In this document: positions 50,230 to 61,378 of the stretch, one piece after another
How the letters are laid out: each line of letters starts with the position of its first letter
Numbering within the stretch: position 1 is the first letter of the stretch
DNA from: Protonemura montana
Lineage: Eukaryota; Arthropoda; Insecta; Plecoptera; Nemouridae
Assembly: GCA_947568835.1 (NCBI GenBank)
Contig: OX387609.1
Location: 4,964,001-5,028,000, forward strand
Length of the DNA: 64,000 nucleotides
Reading direction: 5' to 3'
The notes under the pieces: model-generated
What the model was told of the DNA's origin: nothing
Seen by the model: only the letters and a program-made list of their open reading frames with translations
The model's database searches: none
Position numbers and translations under genes: made by a program

Positions 50230-50735
50230 AGTTGATTTAACATGAAAGAAATGGTCGTCTATAGTTGAACGTAAGGCCGTTTGTGATGGTAGTTCAGTGG
50301 ATAAACTGGCCATTTGAATTTTTAGACTTAATAACTACCTCGAATAATGTAAAAATGTGTGGAATCTGAATTCAAAGGCTCATTGTGTCTCGTAACGTAT
50401 TGAATTGATCGATTTTAAAGCTTAAAATTCGATAAACATTATTGTCTCTGTGCATGTACCTAAAAGTCGTTACCAAATACCTAGCCACTGAGATTTAGTT
50501 ACACAAACAAGTGCAAATAGCACAGAGACGGCCTCTCTTATACGTACCAAGACTCTCAAATGCTGACAGTCTTGCATGAAATGAATAAGTAAGCGGAATG
50601 ATACGACGTTACGTAGACGGAGCGCGCGAATAGTGCAAACGGTGAAATTGTAATAATATTTTGTTGAAATTATGAATATGAAACGATCTTGCGGCACAAC
50701 TCTAGATTATCATTGCGTACGATGAACTAGATTTC

Positions 50736-51146
50736 GTGCTGCACTCGTGCACGGCGTACCTAGTCGTGGAAAATCGTCGAAAATCGTGGAAAATCACGCT
50801 GTTTGAACAGTTTATTATTTATGTTGATGAAAAGCTGTTTGTTCGCCGAGATTCGGGTCGCGTTGCAGGAAGAAAAAAGGTTTCGACAAAGAGGTTAGGT
50901 TGTTTTAAGAAAATGTCACTACATGATATGGGGAAAATATTTTTCAAGAAAGTTATATTAAATGACGTTTTCGAGGGGGAAGGCAAATGCTCCAAAACAT
51001 ATATAATGAAAGGACTTAAGTATCAATCTAACAAAGACCGGAACAAAAAACTGAATGCCCACTTGAAAACGAGAAACTTCGGAACTGCATTAGCAATTCA
51101 ACGCCATCCAGCTGATGGCAAGAACGAACTGTTTGTTATCTCATAA
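50736..51146 (+). other. Anonymous 136-codon ORF, unsupported
   Basis: The frame is Lys-rich (KKMSLHDMGKIFFKKVILND, then KGLKYQSNKDRNKKLNAHL). No family is recognised. The length is within what chance allows in AT-rich DNA of this size, and there is no splice or promoter evidence. Listed only because it is among the longer frames free of repeats. Confidence 0.12.
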
Positions 51147-51798
51147 GAACCTCGGTCTCGCAAGTTTCGTCTCAGAAAGCTAAGACTAGTCTAGTGTGAC
51201 AAAGTGTGTGTGACTTGCTCAAGAAGTCGAGCACGCTTACCGACAATTCACAAAACAATTAGCATAAAGTAATTACAAGTCGGCCATTGTTGTACATAGT
51301 ACGCACTACCAATGGCGTGCTTAATTACTAGCCATCATAAGTTTGCAAGCCAATTAAAAACTGCGTTTTTGCCGCGTCCCGGCTTTTTCTCTGCGTTTTC
51401 TAGAGGAATACGACAGAAATACCGGGAAGAGTTTAATTAGCGGAGGATATTTTCGTACACAGGTCGTAATTGTTTTTTTAATAATTAATTACGTTTTCGA
51501 ATCCCCGAATAATGTGAAATTACCTCTTGCTGGATGGACCAATTATCACGACTGCTATATACGGGGGAATTAAAAGTTCGGTTTGTTTCGAATTGGGAAT
51601 ACCAATATAACCTATAACCAGTATCGATTTGTCGTATGAATGCAAAAACTTTTAGATTTTACACAGCTAACCTGCACATACCTATCCCGTTTCCATCTAA
51701 AAATAACAAATTGAAAATTCCTTTCAGACTAGCAAATACTTGCTTGCCATAAATAATAAATTTGATTTTTTAATATATCAATTGATTTTTGTGTAGCG

Positions 51799-51880
51799 AC
51801 CAATAGAACTGGTCATGTATATGATGGTCACCCGTCCAATAGCTGACCCGGCACAGTATTGCTTAACTTCGGTGATCTCA
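51799..51880 (-). mobile_element. 5S-headed SINE, head-only fragment (copy D)
   Basis: The + strand reads ATGGTCACCCGTCCAATAGC, TGACCCGGCACAGTATTGCT and TAACTTCGGTGATCTC, the reverse complement of the 5S-like head (box C, intermediate element, box A). The body is absent, so this is a 3'-deleted relic. Confidence 0.85.
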
Positions 51881-52596
51881 AAACAGTTGTTTTTTCAACA
51901 AAACAACATTATTTGTTTCATTACATGTAAATTGGCCAAAAAAACCTGAAGAAACGAAAATACAATTCTGATTACAAATTATAAAACAGTTCGTTAAAAA
52001 GATAAAAAAAAAAACCCGAATCAAATCCAATTTCCGATTGGGACACAAAAAAAAATTGTTAAAAATTCAAACAAGTTCGTCACACTTTTCTCCCAGCGCC
52101 AGTTTTAATCGGACGTTTATAGGTTCATCGCGTTCACGCTTCGCCGCGTTCGCATCGAACAAAATAATTAACAGCGAAGAAATCACGCCAGCACACTTTC
52201 CCAGAGCTAGCGCACTTCTTGGATACCGGAGGAGAGTTGGGTTGTATTTCCACAGCCCACTTTCCGTGCTATCCACTCTGTCAACGAGCGCCGACCATAA
52301 TTAACGACGCTCTAAAAATACTTGGCGCGTGAATCCTGATGAATCGGTCGCGTGGTATTTTTGGTATACGTGAGGCAGGGACAAAAAAAAAACCGCGGGG
52401 GCGACTTCAATTTGGATGCAAAGAAAACACAAGGAAATGGGTTTCAGAGTGAAACTGACATTCTTTTCCATACGAAAGTTCAGCGAAACGCTAGTCTGAT
52501 TTGACGTTTGTCTTTTTTTCGTATTTTCGTTAAATTTCGAATTCACTTGGACTCAAATTCGTAACTGGTTACCGTTTGGGATTATAGGTGGTAAGC

Positions 52597-52905
52597 GTGG
52601 TAATGGTATGTGCCACCCGATGGCGCTTTATAACCGTATTTTTTAAAAATCCCGTACAATTGAATAATAATGACTCAAAATATCGACAAATATTTATCAA
52701 TCGTTGAGGTTAGCATTAACATAGTTTAACTGAGAGTAAACCAGTCTCAAATGCGAGTAATTTGCGAGAAATAGCGAAATTAAATTTCTTCACATACGAA
52801 ACGACGGTGACTCCATCTGGCGGCATCCTCCATTTGGTATGGTAAAGCAGTCATTTGGCGGCCGTTTTCCGCTAAGACATTTTGACACTGTAACTAGGAG
52901 TTGAG
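52597..52905 (+). mobile_element. Family M small inverted-repeat-type element, copy 1
   Basis: Shares GTGCCACCCGATGGCGCTTT, AATCGTTGAGGTTAGCAT, GAAATTAAATTTCTTC, ACGACGGTGACTCCATCTGG and GTCATTTGGCGGCCGTTTTC with copies at 53.4 kb (inverted) and 60.3 kb. It is a non-coding dispersed element. Confidence 0.7.
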
Positions 52906-53424
52906 ATTTTGGTACAATTGTACCCAAGAGTTGAAATTGCTTGTTATTTATAAAGCCCCACTCCAGCTGTCATAGACATGCGTAAAGATTGAGAGTTAAT
53001 TTTAAACAAAATGATTGACGACACATAATAAAGATGAATCAGTTTTATAGCACGTTACTCTGGTAGGTACACTTTAGCGGGGTGAGAAATTTTTCGCCCT
53101 TTACAATGCAAGCACACGGTAATACGTCAAGAAAAAAATGAACAAGCCAGCGCATACCATAACCCGAAACCTAATAAAAAATTCAAGAAGTCGTTTATTA
53201 CAGAAAAAATCTCTCCGAAAGGAATGTCCATAACATGAGCCATCAATTTTGAAGATGTCAGTGCCGAGCTCCGGCTAAAATATGCTTTGGTGTTGTCAGG
53301 TTTAAAGTTGACATTATTGTCTGGATATTTTTAACCCGACCCCCGTGTCGGTTCAATGGGCGAAATCTGGGCGGCAATTATGTTCCCAAATGAAACCGTA
53401 TTAACATAGCGCTAATGTATTCGC

Positions 53425-53685
53425 AAAAATGGCCGCCAAATGACTATTTTAGCGGAAAAAAAAACGGACTATGCTATTATAGGTAGAGCCACTGTGGTTT
53501 TGATTTTCATTTCGCTATCTCTCCCTTGTTACCCTCATCTGAAACTGATTTTCGCTCAAGAAATTTGTTTAGCTCAACGATTGATACATATGTATTGATA
53601 TTTCGAGTCAAAACTACTTAATTGTAAAGGTTTGTTAAAAACTGCTGCAAGCGCCATCGGGTGTCACCTACCTAAACCACGTGTT
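53425..53685 (-). mobile_element. Family M element, copy 2 (inverted)
   Basis: The + strand carries AATGGCCGCCAAATGACTAT, TTTTAGCGGAAA, GAGCCACTGTGG, GCTCAACGATTGATACATAT and CAAGCGCCATCGGGTGTCAC, the reverse complement order of the copy at 52.6 kb. The two copies face each other about 500 bp apart. Confidence 0.7.
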
Positions 53686-54543
53686 GCCGTCTCGTTTACT
53701 CAGCAGAAATTTTACCATTAACGCTAACCCTCTGACTATACCTATAAACTTAAATGATGAAACACTCGACAGGAAGTTTGATAAGGGAAGAGGAACAAAA
53801 AAAAAAATTTAATGTCATAACTTCCAAGTAATCTAGATTATTTTCAAGTTAGTTCAGACATCGACTCCACGGGAAACTGGCCCCTATCACTTGCCAACTT
53901 CATCACAAATTCTAAACCGATAACAGCAATGCAAAAACCCGGCGAGCTATCCCTCTGTAACTACATAAAGTTCAAGCAGTGTCATGCAGGCCTTGAGATG
54001 CATCCGAGTTCCACGAATCGCCGGTAATATTTCACGAAACGGTCCTCGATTCGTGCAGGGCGTGCTCTTTGCAAACTTCATCACGTGGCATTTACAACGC
54101 CGTGTTGGCATTTAGACCAAAATTTAATTTCACACAGCTCGATTCCATATACTTTGCCTGGGTGGGTGGACGTTTTCAAGCAGCAGACCCAGTTGATATT
54201 CCAATCAAATCCTGGCTGATCCTGTCCTGTGTTATTCTTAGGGGATTACAAGGAACTACGGACCGTGCGTGGATACGAACGTGTTTTTGCCCCAAATCCC
54301 AGAAAACGTATTACGGTTCAAAATATTGATCTTGCACAAGTCTCTGATATATATAATAAGCACGACTTGAAATCGATTTGACGTAATACACATTATGAGC
54401 TTCGATCAGCTATAGAGTTTTATTATAGGTTTCCTAGGTGATAAAATAATACTCATTTCTTGCTCTGTATTGCACTAGCATAAGGGGTAGTTTCCCCGTT
54501 GTTAGCATTTTGGGGCGTCTGTATGCTACAGCGAAGTGTATTA

Positions 54544-54945
54544 CCGTTGAGTGTAGGATATAGGTAGAGTTTCAACGTCAATGTTAAAGTCTCTGCGTGA
54601 AAAATGACTACCTTACCGACAAAAATGCAGAGTACCGGAAGTTCACGTTAAGTGGAGCCACTGTCGTATGAATTTTAATTTCGATATTTCTCGTAGGTTA
54701 ACTCACTTTTGAAACTTTTCATGCTCAAAAAATCTTCATCAATGTTTACCTCAACGATTGATATACACGTAACAATATTAAGAAGCGAGTAAATACGATA
54801 AATATCGAAATTAAATTTCATACGACAGTGGCTCCACTTAACGTGAACTTCCGGTACTCTGCATTTTTGTCGGTAAGGTAGTCATTTTTCACGCAGAGAC
54901 TGTAACATTGACGTTGAAACTCTACCTATAACCTACACTCAACGG
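54544..54945. mobile_element. Foldback element with 146-bp inverted arms (family M-related)
   Basis: Arms 54544-54689 and 54800-54945 are reverse complements with three mismatches in 146 positions; the spacer is about 110 bp. The ends are CCGTTGAGTG...CACTCAACGG. Flanks are TATTA on both sides (54539-54543 and 54946-54950), compatible with a 5-bp duplication or a TA duplication. The arm/spacer sequences GTGGAGCCACTGTC and CTCAACGATTGATA link it to the copy at 53.4 kb. No transposase. Confidence 0.92.
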
Positions 54946-55228
54946 TATTACTTAAAATGATATTGGTTGGTGTAACAGCACCTACATTCAACTATAGGAG
55001 CTGAGAAAATGGCGAAACTGTCTAAATAAAAGTCACCGTTGACTTAAATTGAATACCGAAATGGATAATTATCATCTTCTTTTATTATTTTTGTATGTTG
55101 TGCGTGTTAATGGGGTGTAAAACGGACGCTTTTCTTGTCTACACCAATTACCATTTAGCATCAAATTTGCCAGCTCATGCTTTCCACTTTGGAGAAAAAA
55201 GTAACACGAAGAAAACAGGAAAACTCAC

Positions 55229-55393
55229 CAGCGACTCTTTGAGTTGCTTCGCGCACATGGGTCCCAGCCACGAATGTATGTTTATGAACCTCTTTGGTAG
55301 CAACTTCATGGTCGTCCTGTGAGCAGCGTATCCGTCCAGGGGGTCAGCGAGCCCCCCAATCGCCATCGGTGTGGGCGCCTCCAAAACAACCAT
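55229..55393 (-). CDS. Candidate first coding exon (possibly of a pumilio isoform)
   Basis: An ATG at 55393-55391 opens 55 codons (MVVLEAPTPMAIGGLADPLD ... SWLGPMCAKQLKESL) that run exactly into a strong donor CTG|GTGAGT in phase 0. GC content and third-position GC exceed the flanks. The phase matches the first visible pumilio exon (phase 0, QLFRSQ), over 44 kb downstream on the same strand. I do not recognise the peptide in known Pumilio proteins. A second GTGAGT lies just upstream of the ATG, so this could also be non-coding or belong to another gene. Confidence 0.33.
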
Positions 55394-56811
55394 CGCACTC
55401 ACGTTGAACCGGCGGGGGTAGCACCGAAATCGAAATCACTGTTTGCCAATATTTCTTCTGGTCGCTTCGCTGATAGAATCCAAGAAAATAGAGTTTCCTT
55501 TCTCTATTTGACTTTCTCACTGGAAGATAGATATATTTGGTCTTTTTTTTATGTAATAGATACGTAGCAGTCTAGTTTCTTGTTGATATATTTTGTTAAT
55601 TATTAAAAATATCTGTTTCTTTGGTTCTCTGGTTTCTTGTGCTGGTGCATCGAGCCCCTTTCTAAAACCGTTTCCGTCTTCTTTGTGTCCGAAGAAATAA
55701 TTTACTAAAAATACGTGATCGCGAATTTTGTCTTTTGGTTCGATTGATTTCTCAGTTTCTTTCGGATCTGTAATCGATCCTGGCAAAATGCAGGCAGGAT
55801 TTCAACGATTAAACGCAACTGTGACTTTCACCGCCGCGTTTTCTAGAAACTTATCGGTAGTTGATCTCTTCACTCGAGGAGGGTCAATCCTTCTTTGTAT
55901 AGGAAGCAAAAGGCATGCGGACGAACAGTTTTTGGCAAATTCCTTGTATTCCCACTCCGCGTTGTTTATATAAATATGAAATACCCTTTAATCCTTTTAT
56001 TTGGTATACAATAAGCTTTAACAAATTCAATAAAACTAACACCTTTCGATAGATTAGAGAAAATACTTTTCAAAAAAACAAACAAATAAAACAGCTGAGA
56101 TCACTTAAAAGAGATTTGAAGGCACGGCACACCTAGATCTTTGGCAAAAAACAAAAAAATACAACAGTTCTCGCTTTTGTTACTTAAAGTTGTCAGTTTC
56201 CTATTCGTTTCTTGGGCGGTAGAGGATGAAATCTGCATGAAAACAGTCTCTTATCGCATAACGGGTAGACCACGTTCCAAGAATACAGTGACACCTATCC
56301 CCTTTCCAGCCAAGGAACGCGATAATGACGTGCAGCGAGACTCTCCGGTTGGCGACAAATAAATAATTCACGTACACCAACTTCTTGACAGGACGATACT
56401 CGCGAAATAAAGGAGGGTAAAAACAGCGGTTTTATAATGTGGCAAGTCGTCGAGAAATGCGCGATTCGATCACTTATGCTTTCCCACCGACGACGACAGG
56501 TTCGACGCTCTCACAATTCACTGCCTTTTGAATTGAAACTTCATCGGGAGGCAAAACGTGGGACGAAAAAGCAAAAATTCACACGCAGTCTTTCAAACAA
56601 GACACAAACTGTAAGCACGGTACTTGATTATTTTAGCGGGTGGTCGTAACGAGCACCCCCATTCGGCTCGCAAACCAAAACATGCACTTCACTTCGGTCA
56701 AACTCAAATAAAACACGAAAATAAAATCACGACTCTCATAACAGTAACAATAAAAAATAAATAAACTGTGACATTAAAAACAATTTGAGAGTGTTATCGT
56801 TCGCGATTCAC

Positions 56812-56951
56812 CCCCGGCGGGGTTGATAGTCGCGGACCGCTACTCGACAGATCGGACATGACGGTAGAGCGACGTTCTAGTATACGACCGGACTCGGCGG
56901 CGGTCTCGGCTCGACTGGTGCAGGGCTTGCACGCTGCCAGCTGGGAAAACT
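56812..56951 (-). other. Candidate promoter and short first exon (16 codons)
   Basis: On the minus strand an arthropod initiator TCAGTT (A+1 about 56951) is followed by a GC-rich leader of about 92 nt. An ATG with G at -3 (56859) follows, then MSDLSSSGPRLSTPPG and a possible donor GGGG|GTGAAT in phase 0. An ATCGAT core (DRE-like) sits about 48 bp upstream at 56999-57004. No TATA box is seen. The + strand of the same block also has a good donor (ATG|GTAAGT at 57002), so orientation is uncertain. Confidence 0.25.
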
Positions 56952-57484
56952 GACAGCTAGAGTTGAGGTTGGTGCCAGCGCGGTGGGATCGAGTGTACAT
57001 CGATGGTAAGTTGTCGTCGGTGTCGCTGGTGAATTTAAGGTTCAAACACGGGAGAGAGATGTGTTGATGCATTGTGCATGCGTTTTTAAGTGGCTGCAGA
57101 TTATTTAGACAGTACAGACAAGCAACTGCAAGCAATTGTCTGTAGGGAATGAAATCACACGTAGATCATTGGATCTCGGCGTGCATTTCATAAAAAAAAA
57201 AAAATTAAAAATAAAATGCACGTACAGATAGAAAAGTGCTATAAAGTAATAAGAATGAAATGTATGGGAGTGACACGTTCCTACTGTTGGATTTAGATCT
57301 ACAAACCGATCGTTACTCAGGAAAGATATTTTGCTTTTGGTCTCCAGCATAATTTTGCCGTCGAGCGTGTGAAAAGTGAAAAAACTCTCATTAGAAAAAA
57401 AAATAGCCTCGGGATAATTGGTTTACTTCAGTCAAAGCGAGAACATAATTTTACGGCAGAGGTAAATTTGGGTAAGTTTTTAAA

Positions 57485-57740
57485 ACACTGTCAGTCATCT
57501 CCGCTGATGTCCGCCATTTTCCTTCCGCTCTAAACCTTCAATCGTGCCAAGATATTTTGTTTTTTAGAGTTTCTATAACAATTTGTCTACCAATTATAAG
57601 AATCTTGTCAATTATTTTGAAAATTTAATTAGTACAAAGAAATCTCGAGAATGAAATCATAACTGAAATATCATTCAAAGGTTTATAGATATGTCCTTGT
57701 GCTGGTATCTTCTCTCACGGGCTGGACTCTATGCTAACGC
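57485..57740 (+). mobile_element. Left-arm copy of the 35-kb inverted-repeat element
   Basis: Contains TCATCTCCGCTGATGTCCGC, CCATTTTCCTTCCGCTCTAA, TTTGTCTACCAATTATAA and TTGTGCTGGTATCTTCTCTC ACGGGCTGGACT. These are colinear with 35,065-35,305 and 61,140-61,375. One satellite unit only, not amplified. Confidence 0.75.
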
Positions 57741-58270
57741 ATGTTTCAGCTGATTCTAACCTCACGTCAAAAAATCGCTATATTTAACACCAATCAGCAC
57801 TTTTATCGCAGATTTTTTAATAAATTATATAAAACCAGATGCAAATTTCAACTGTGACACCCTCTCTGCATGGCCCTGTGATCCACCCTGCTTAGCCGGA
57901 GGGTAACATTTCGCTGAGTGGGGTTGGAACTGGGTTAGGAGTGAGGTGGGCCGATTAGAGGGCAGAGAACGTGCGAGTCGAGGGGTGTTACGTGACAAAT
58001 TAGAGGGTGGTTTCGCCCCGACGAAGTCTTTGCGGCATCTTGGCGCTCCTGTTTGCCACAGGTTTCATTTCATAGATCGCGTATAACCTCAAATTTCAAC
58101 ATTTGAACTCGGGAACGTGGTGCGGAAAGCCATGACCATGAAAACAAGCTAAACGCGCGCAAGATACGACGTTTTTATCTCAAGTTCAAATATTTTTTAT
58201 CAAGTTTCTAGCTCGTTTCTTTTATCAACTTACACGGCAAATATAAAACACCCTGGGGGCCTTACCCAGT

Positions 58271-58472
58271 GGCCATTTGGCGGTAATAACGACCGGTTTT
58301 ATATGACCTTGACATAGAGAGATAATTTTAACAATCGTTTAAGTTAGTTGATGTCAGCACCACTAGCAACCGGTATTAACAAACTCTAGGTTTAAAAAAA
58401 AAACGCCATTTCTAGATTATATAATAGAACAGGTCGTATCGTATACCATCACGGTAGCACCGCCAAATGGCC
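58271..58472. mobile_element. Possible 200-bp inverted-repeat element
   Basis: Ends GGCCATTTGGCGGT and ACCGCCAAATGGCC are perfect 14-bp inverted repeats, with weaker complementarity further in. The GGCCATTTGGCGG motif is also used by the family M copies (CATTTGGCGGCCG). No target duplication is seen. Confidence 0.45.
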
Positions 58473-59552
58473 GCTCCAGGAAAGTCCCCAAAGAATTCGC
58501 CCCAAGGACACTTGTAGTTACTAAAAAGGTTTTTTGTAATTTGATACACGTACCCGCAAAAAAGTTGGCGTGGAGGAAAATCATCCTCCTATAATGAGCC
58601 ACATTATGTGAGGTACTATATACGTAAAATTCCGCACACTAGCAAAGAATTCGATGAAACAAAAAGACAAAAACCTGCAAGGCATGACAGCTCAATTGTT
58701 AAAAACTAATCTCTCGACGGCAATGCGAAATATTTTCATTAGATTATCCAAAGAGAGACGCAACGATGGAAAATCCAATAAAGCCGAGCCCTGCAATTTT
58801 TTACCCAAGTACACCATGAAAATGCTCATTTTCCGAGACAGACAGCGTCGCGTCAGAGGAGCACGCCGTTATCGCTGCAGGGATAACTAAACAGCAGCCC
58901 CTGTTTCCATCTCGGCCTCGCCACGGTACGCAATCCGCATTGCGCACGAGCCGCGAGAACCCCACGGCTGCCTGTCCGAACCAAATTTGATAGGTCACGG
59001 ATATAAGGGGGGATATGACCTTTATTGTGCAAAGCTCGTTTGAAGTTATGATTTTACTTAAGAGGACTTCATGGCATTGTGAAGTGGTTTAATTACTGAT
59101 TAAGGAATTCACGGGCAGTAATGTCGTTCTACAGCCCATCGGATGTCTAGGTTTAGAGATTATTCCCATCTCTTGGAGGATATTCTTCTGGCATTCTGCT
59201 AGCTTGAAATGTCAACAAAACCAACGAAAAAAAAACGCGACATTTTGAGCACTAAACAATAACACAAACCCGAAAGACGCAAAAAAAATAAGGGCGGTGG
59301 TTAAAACATGTGTTTTTTTTACAAACCTCTCCTTTAGTAACGTACGGAATGGATTTTTTTTTCAAATCAATACATTAATAAAAGGAAAATGTGTATTGGA
59401 AAACATGTTTGTGCTCCAAAAGAAAATACTTTGACGTCTTGCATCTCTATCCAAGATCCAAGAACTGCAATCCCTTTATCGACTACCTGAACCGCACTGA
59501 ACATAATTAATTTACCGGTACCAAGATAAACACATCATTTGTTCATTTTATT

Positions 59553-60029
59553 GTGTCGCATGATTCCGCAGACATGTGCAATGTAATATCTGAAAATTTA
59601 AACATGTTCTCCCGAAATTCTGACAGGACTGAAGAATTTTCAGTGCATAGTGAAAAATGTCATAAACTAAAATCCCTTGTCCATCGTCTCCACCATTCCT
59701 TCAGAGTTTCAAGACGAAATTTCAGAAGGTTTCCCTCGTCAAAGCACGCGTTTAATTTGGAAGTTTCATATCAAACTCTCGACAAAGTTTCACACACGGC
59801 GCTTGAAGATCACGGAAAGGTGAAAACAGCGAATGAAAATGGCCAGTCGCCGACACAAAGACTAGCATCCCTAAAGGCACGCCATACCGGCGGAAGTAGC
59901 AAACGGAGCGGAATAGCTCGGGGAAATAGTTGTTTTACTGGCGCACACCCTGAGACGACCGGGCCCAGGGGGTGGTGGTTCGGACGATCGCTGCTTCGAA
60001 CTCCTCCCAGAAGGAGCGTTCACTGCTAG
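59553..60029 (+). other. Anonymous 158-codon ORF
   Basis: The longest frame outside the pumilio region. Its composition is rich in Ser, Arg and Lys, with no recognisable domain, membrane segment or repeat. The listed start is a TTG codon. Could be chance, a UTR, or part of an unrecognised spliced gene. Confidence 0.15.
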
Positions 60030-60324
60030 GAGACAACGAGTTCTGGTGGATATATAGACTCACTCACGGCGCTAATTCTGCCCCGCGGGACAAATAGAAT
60101 GGGGGTTTCATAAAGGGAGTTCATTTTTGAGCAGACGATCAAAGTTAGTGTTCGTAGAGTTCCATTTGTCTATGATCTATTCCGGTTTAAGAAAGAGAAT
60201 AGATTGACATTTTCGAAGTGGACCTTAGTCTAGTATAAGTAAAGCGCCTCAAAAACTACCATTGGCCAGCGTAAACTTTAAGCTTTCTGCTGAGAAAACG
60301 AGCAGGCAAAACTTGGTAGATGCC

Positions 60325-60580
60325 ACACGATGGCGCTTGTGTTTGTACTTTTTTTAAGAAACAATTAAATATAAAAATATCTCCATACGTGTATCAATCG
60401 TTGAGGTTAGCATACATACAATTTAATTGTGCAAAAACTATTATATAGAAATACAAAGAAATTACATTTCTTAGCAATCGAAACGGCGGTGACTCAACTT
60501 TAAGTAGCATCCTTCATTTTGGTCGGTAAAGTTGTCATTAGGAGGCTATTTTTTCGCGAAGACGGTTAAACACTTTTGTT
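60325..60580 (+). mobile_element. Family M element, copy 3
   Basis: Contains ATGCCACACGATGGCGCTTG, GTATCAATCGTTGAGGTTAG, CATTTCTTAGCAATCG and ACGGCGGTGACTCAACTTTA, then GTCGGTAAAGTTGTCATTAG. Colinear with the copy at 52.6 kb. Confidence 0.72.
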
Positions 60581-61066
60581 AAACAGGAGAGTTCATAGGT
60601 GATATCAAAATGACCTGAAAGTATACATTGGCAATTGAACTTTGACGTCAGGGTCATGAGTACACGAACTTGAGAAATAACTCGATATTCGTTATTTTTC
60701 GGCATTCCTTCATTCGTAGGAATTCGGAGACTTGCGCCGTTCCGGTAACAACTCACAAAAAAACTGTGTTGTGGTAAGAAAAAAACCGTTCAGGGCCACC
60801 AGTTGTCGACAAATATTTGAAGCAAAACGTCTTATGGCCAGGGATTAAAATCACAATCACCACAATAAAACTAAGACACGAAACGGTCATTGACTTGATA
60901 TTTTTGAATCGGAAAACTTTTCCTGCTCCGCTGGGCGTCAGTTATTATAAACTGTCCACGAGGATGTTAATTAAGTGATAAACTAATGACAGCTCACGTC
61001 ATATCTAACAACTCGTCATCCATTATAATTTGCAGGTAATACACTCCATTCAGCAATTAGTAGGTA

Positions 61067-61378
61067 CATACTTTTCCCGACAGAGGCGCCACCGGTCGTG
61101 TTGGGGTGGCATGTGGGCCAACTGTCATTTGAAAAAAAAACACACTAAATATCCTTTATTGTCCACCATCTTCTTTTTGCTCTAAAGCTTTTGTCGTTGC
61201 AAGATGTTCTGTTTTACGAGCTATTATCATAAGAAGAATGTTGGAAATTAATTTGCAGGTATGATAAGTAATTTTAAATCTCGCTACAGAAATCACAACG
61301 TTCGTTGGTATCAATACTGGGGAGGCAGCCTTAGAACTGGTATCTTCTCTCACGGGCTGGACTGTAGCAGAGCGAGAG
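61067..61378 (+). mobile_element. Left-arm copy of the 35-kb inverted-repeat element (best-preserved end)
   Basis: Contains ACAGAGGCGCCACCGG, whose reverse form CCGGTGGCGCCTCTGT closes the element at 36.14-36.16 kb. GTCATTTGAAAA, TTTTTGCTCTAAAGC and GAACTGGTATCTTCTCTCAC GGGCTGGACTGTAGC follow. One satellite unit, not amplified. Confidence 0.78.

Larger units (their letters stand above)
57741..60324. other. Intronic/intergenic stretch without confirmed gene
   Basis: No supported gene. It contains a possible small inverted-repeat element (58271-58472) and an anonymous ORF (59553-60029), both listed separately. A GC-rich block at 59.86-60.05 kb is bounded on the minus strand by TATATA near 60,050. 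Confidence 0.4.

Noticed and set aside
56141..56362. 73-codon + ORF with a signal-peptide-like N-terminus
   Set aside because: It begins with TTG rather than ATG and has no splice or homology support. A hydrophobic start is likely by chance.
59950..60060. Minus-strand open frame with FWE residues, considered as the upstream pumilio FWE exon
   Set aside because: Beyond the three residues (ERSFWEEFEAAIV) it does not resemble the conserved block, and no good acceptor/donor pair frames it.
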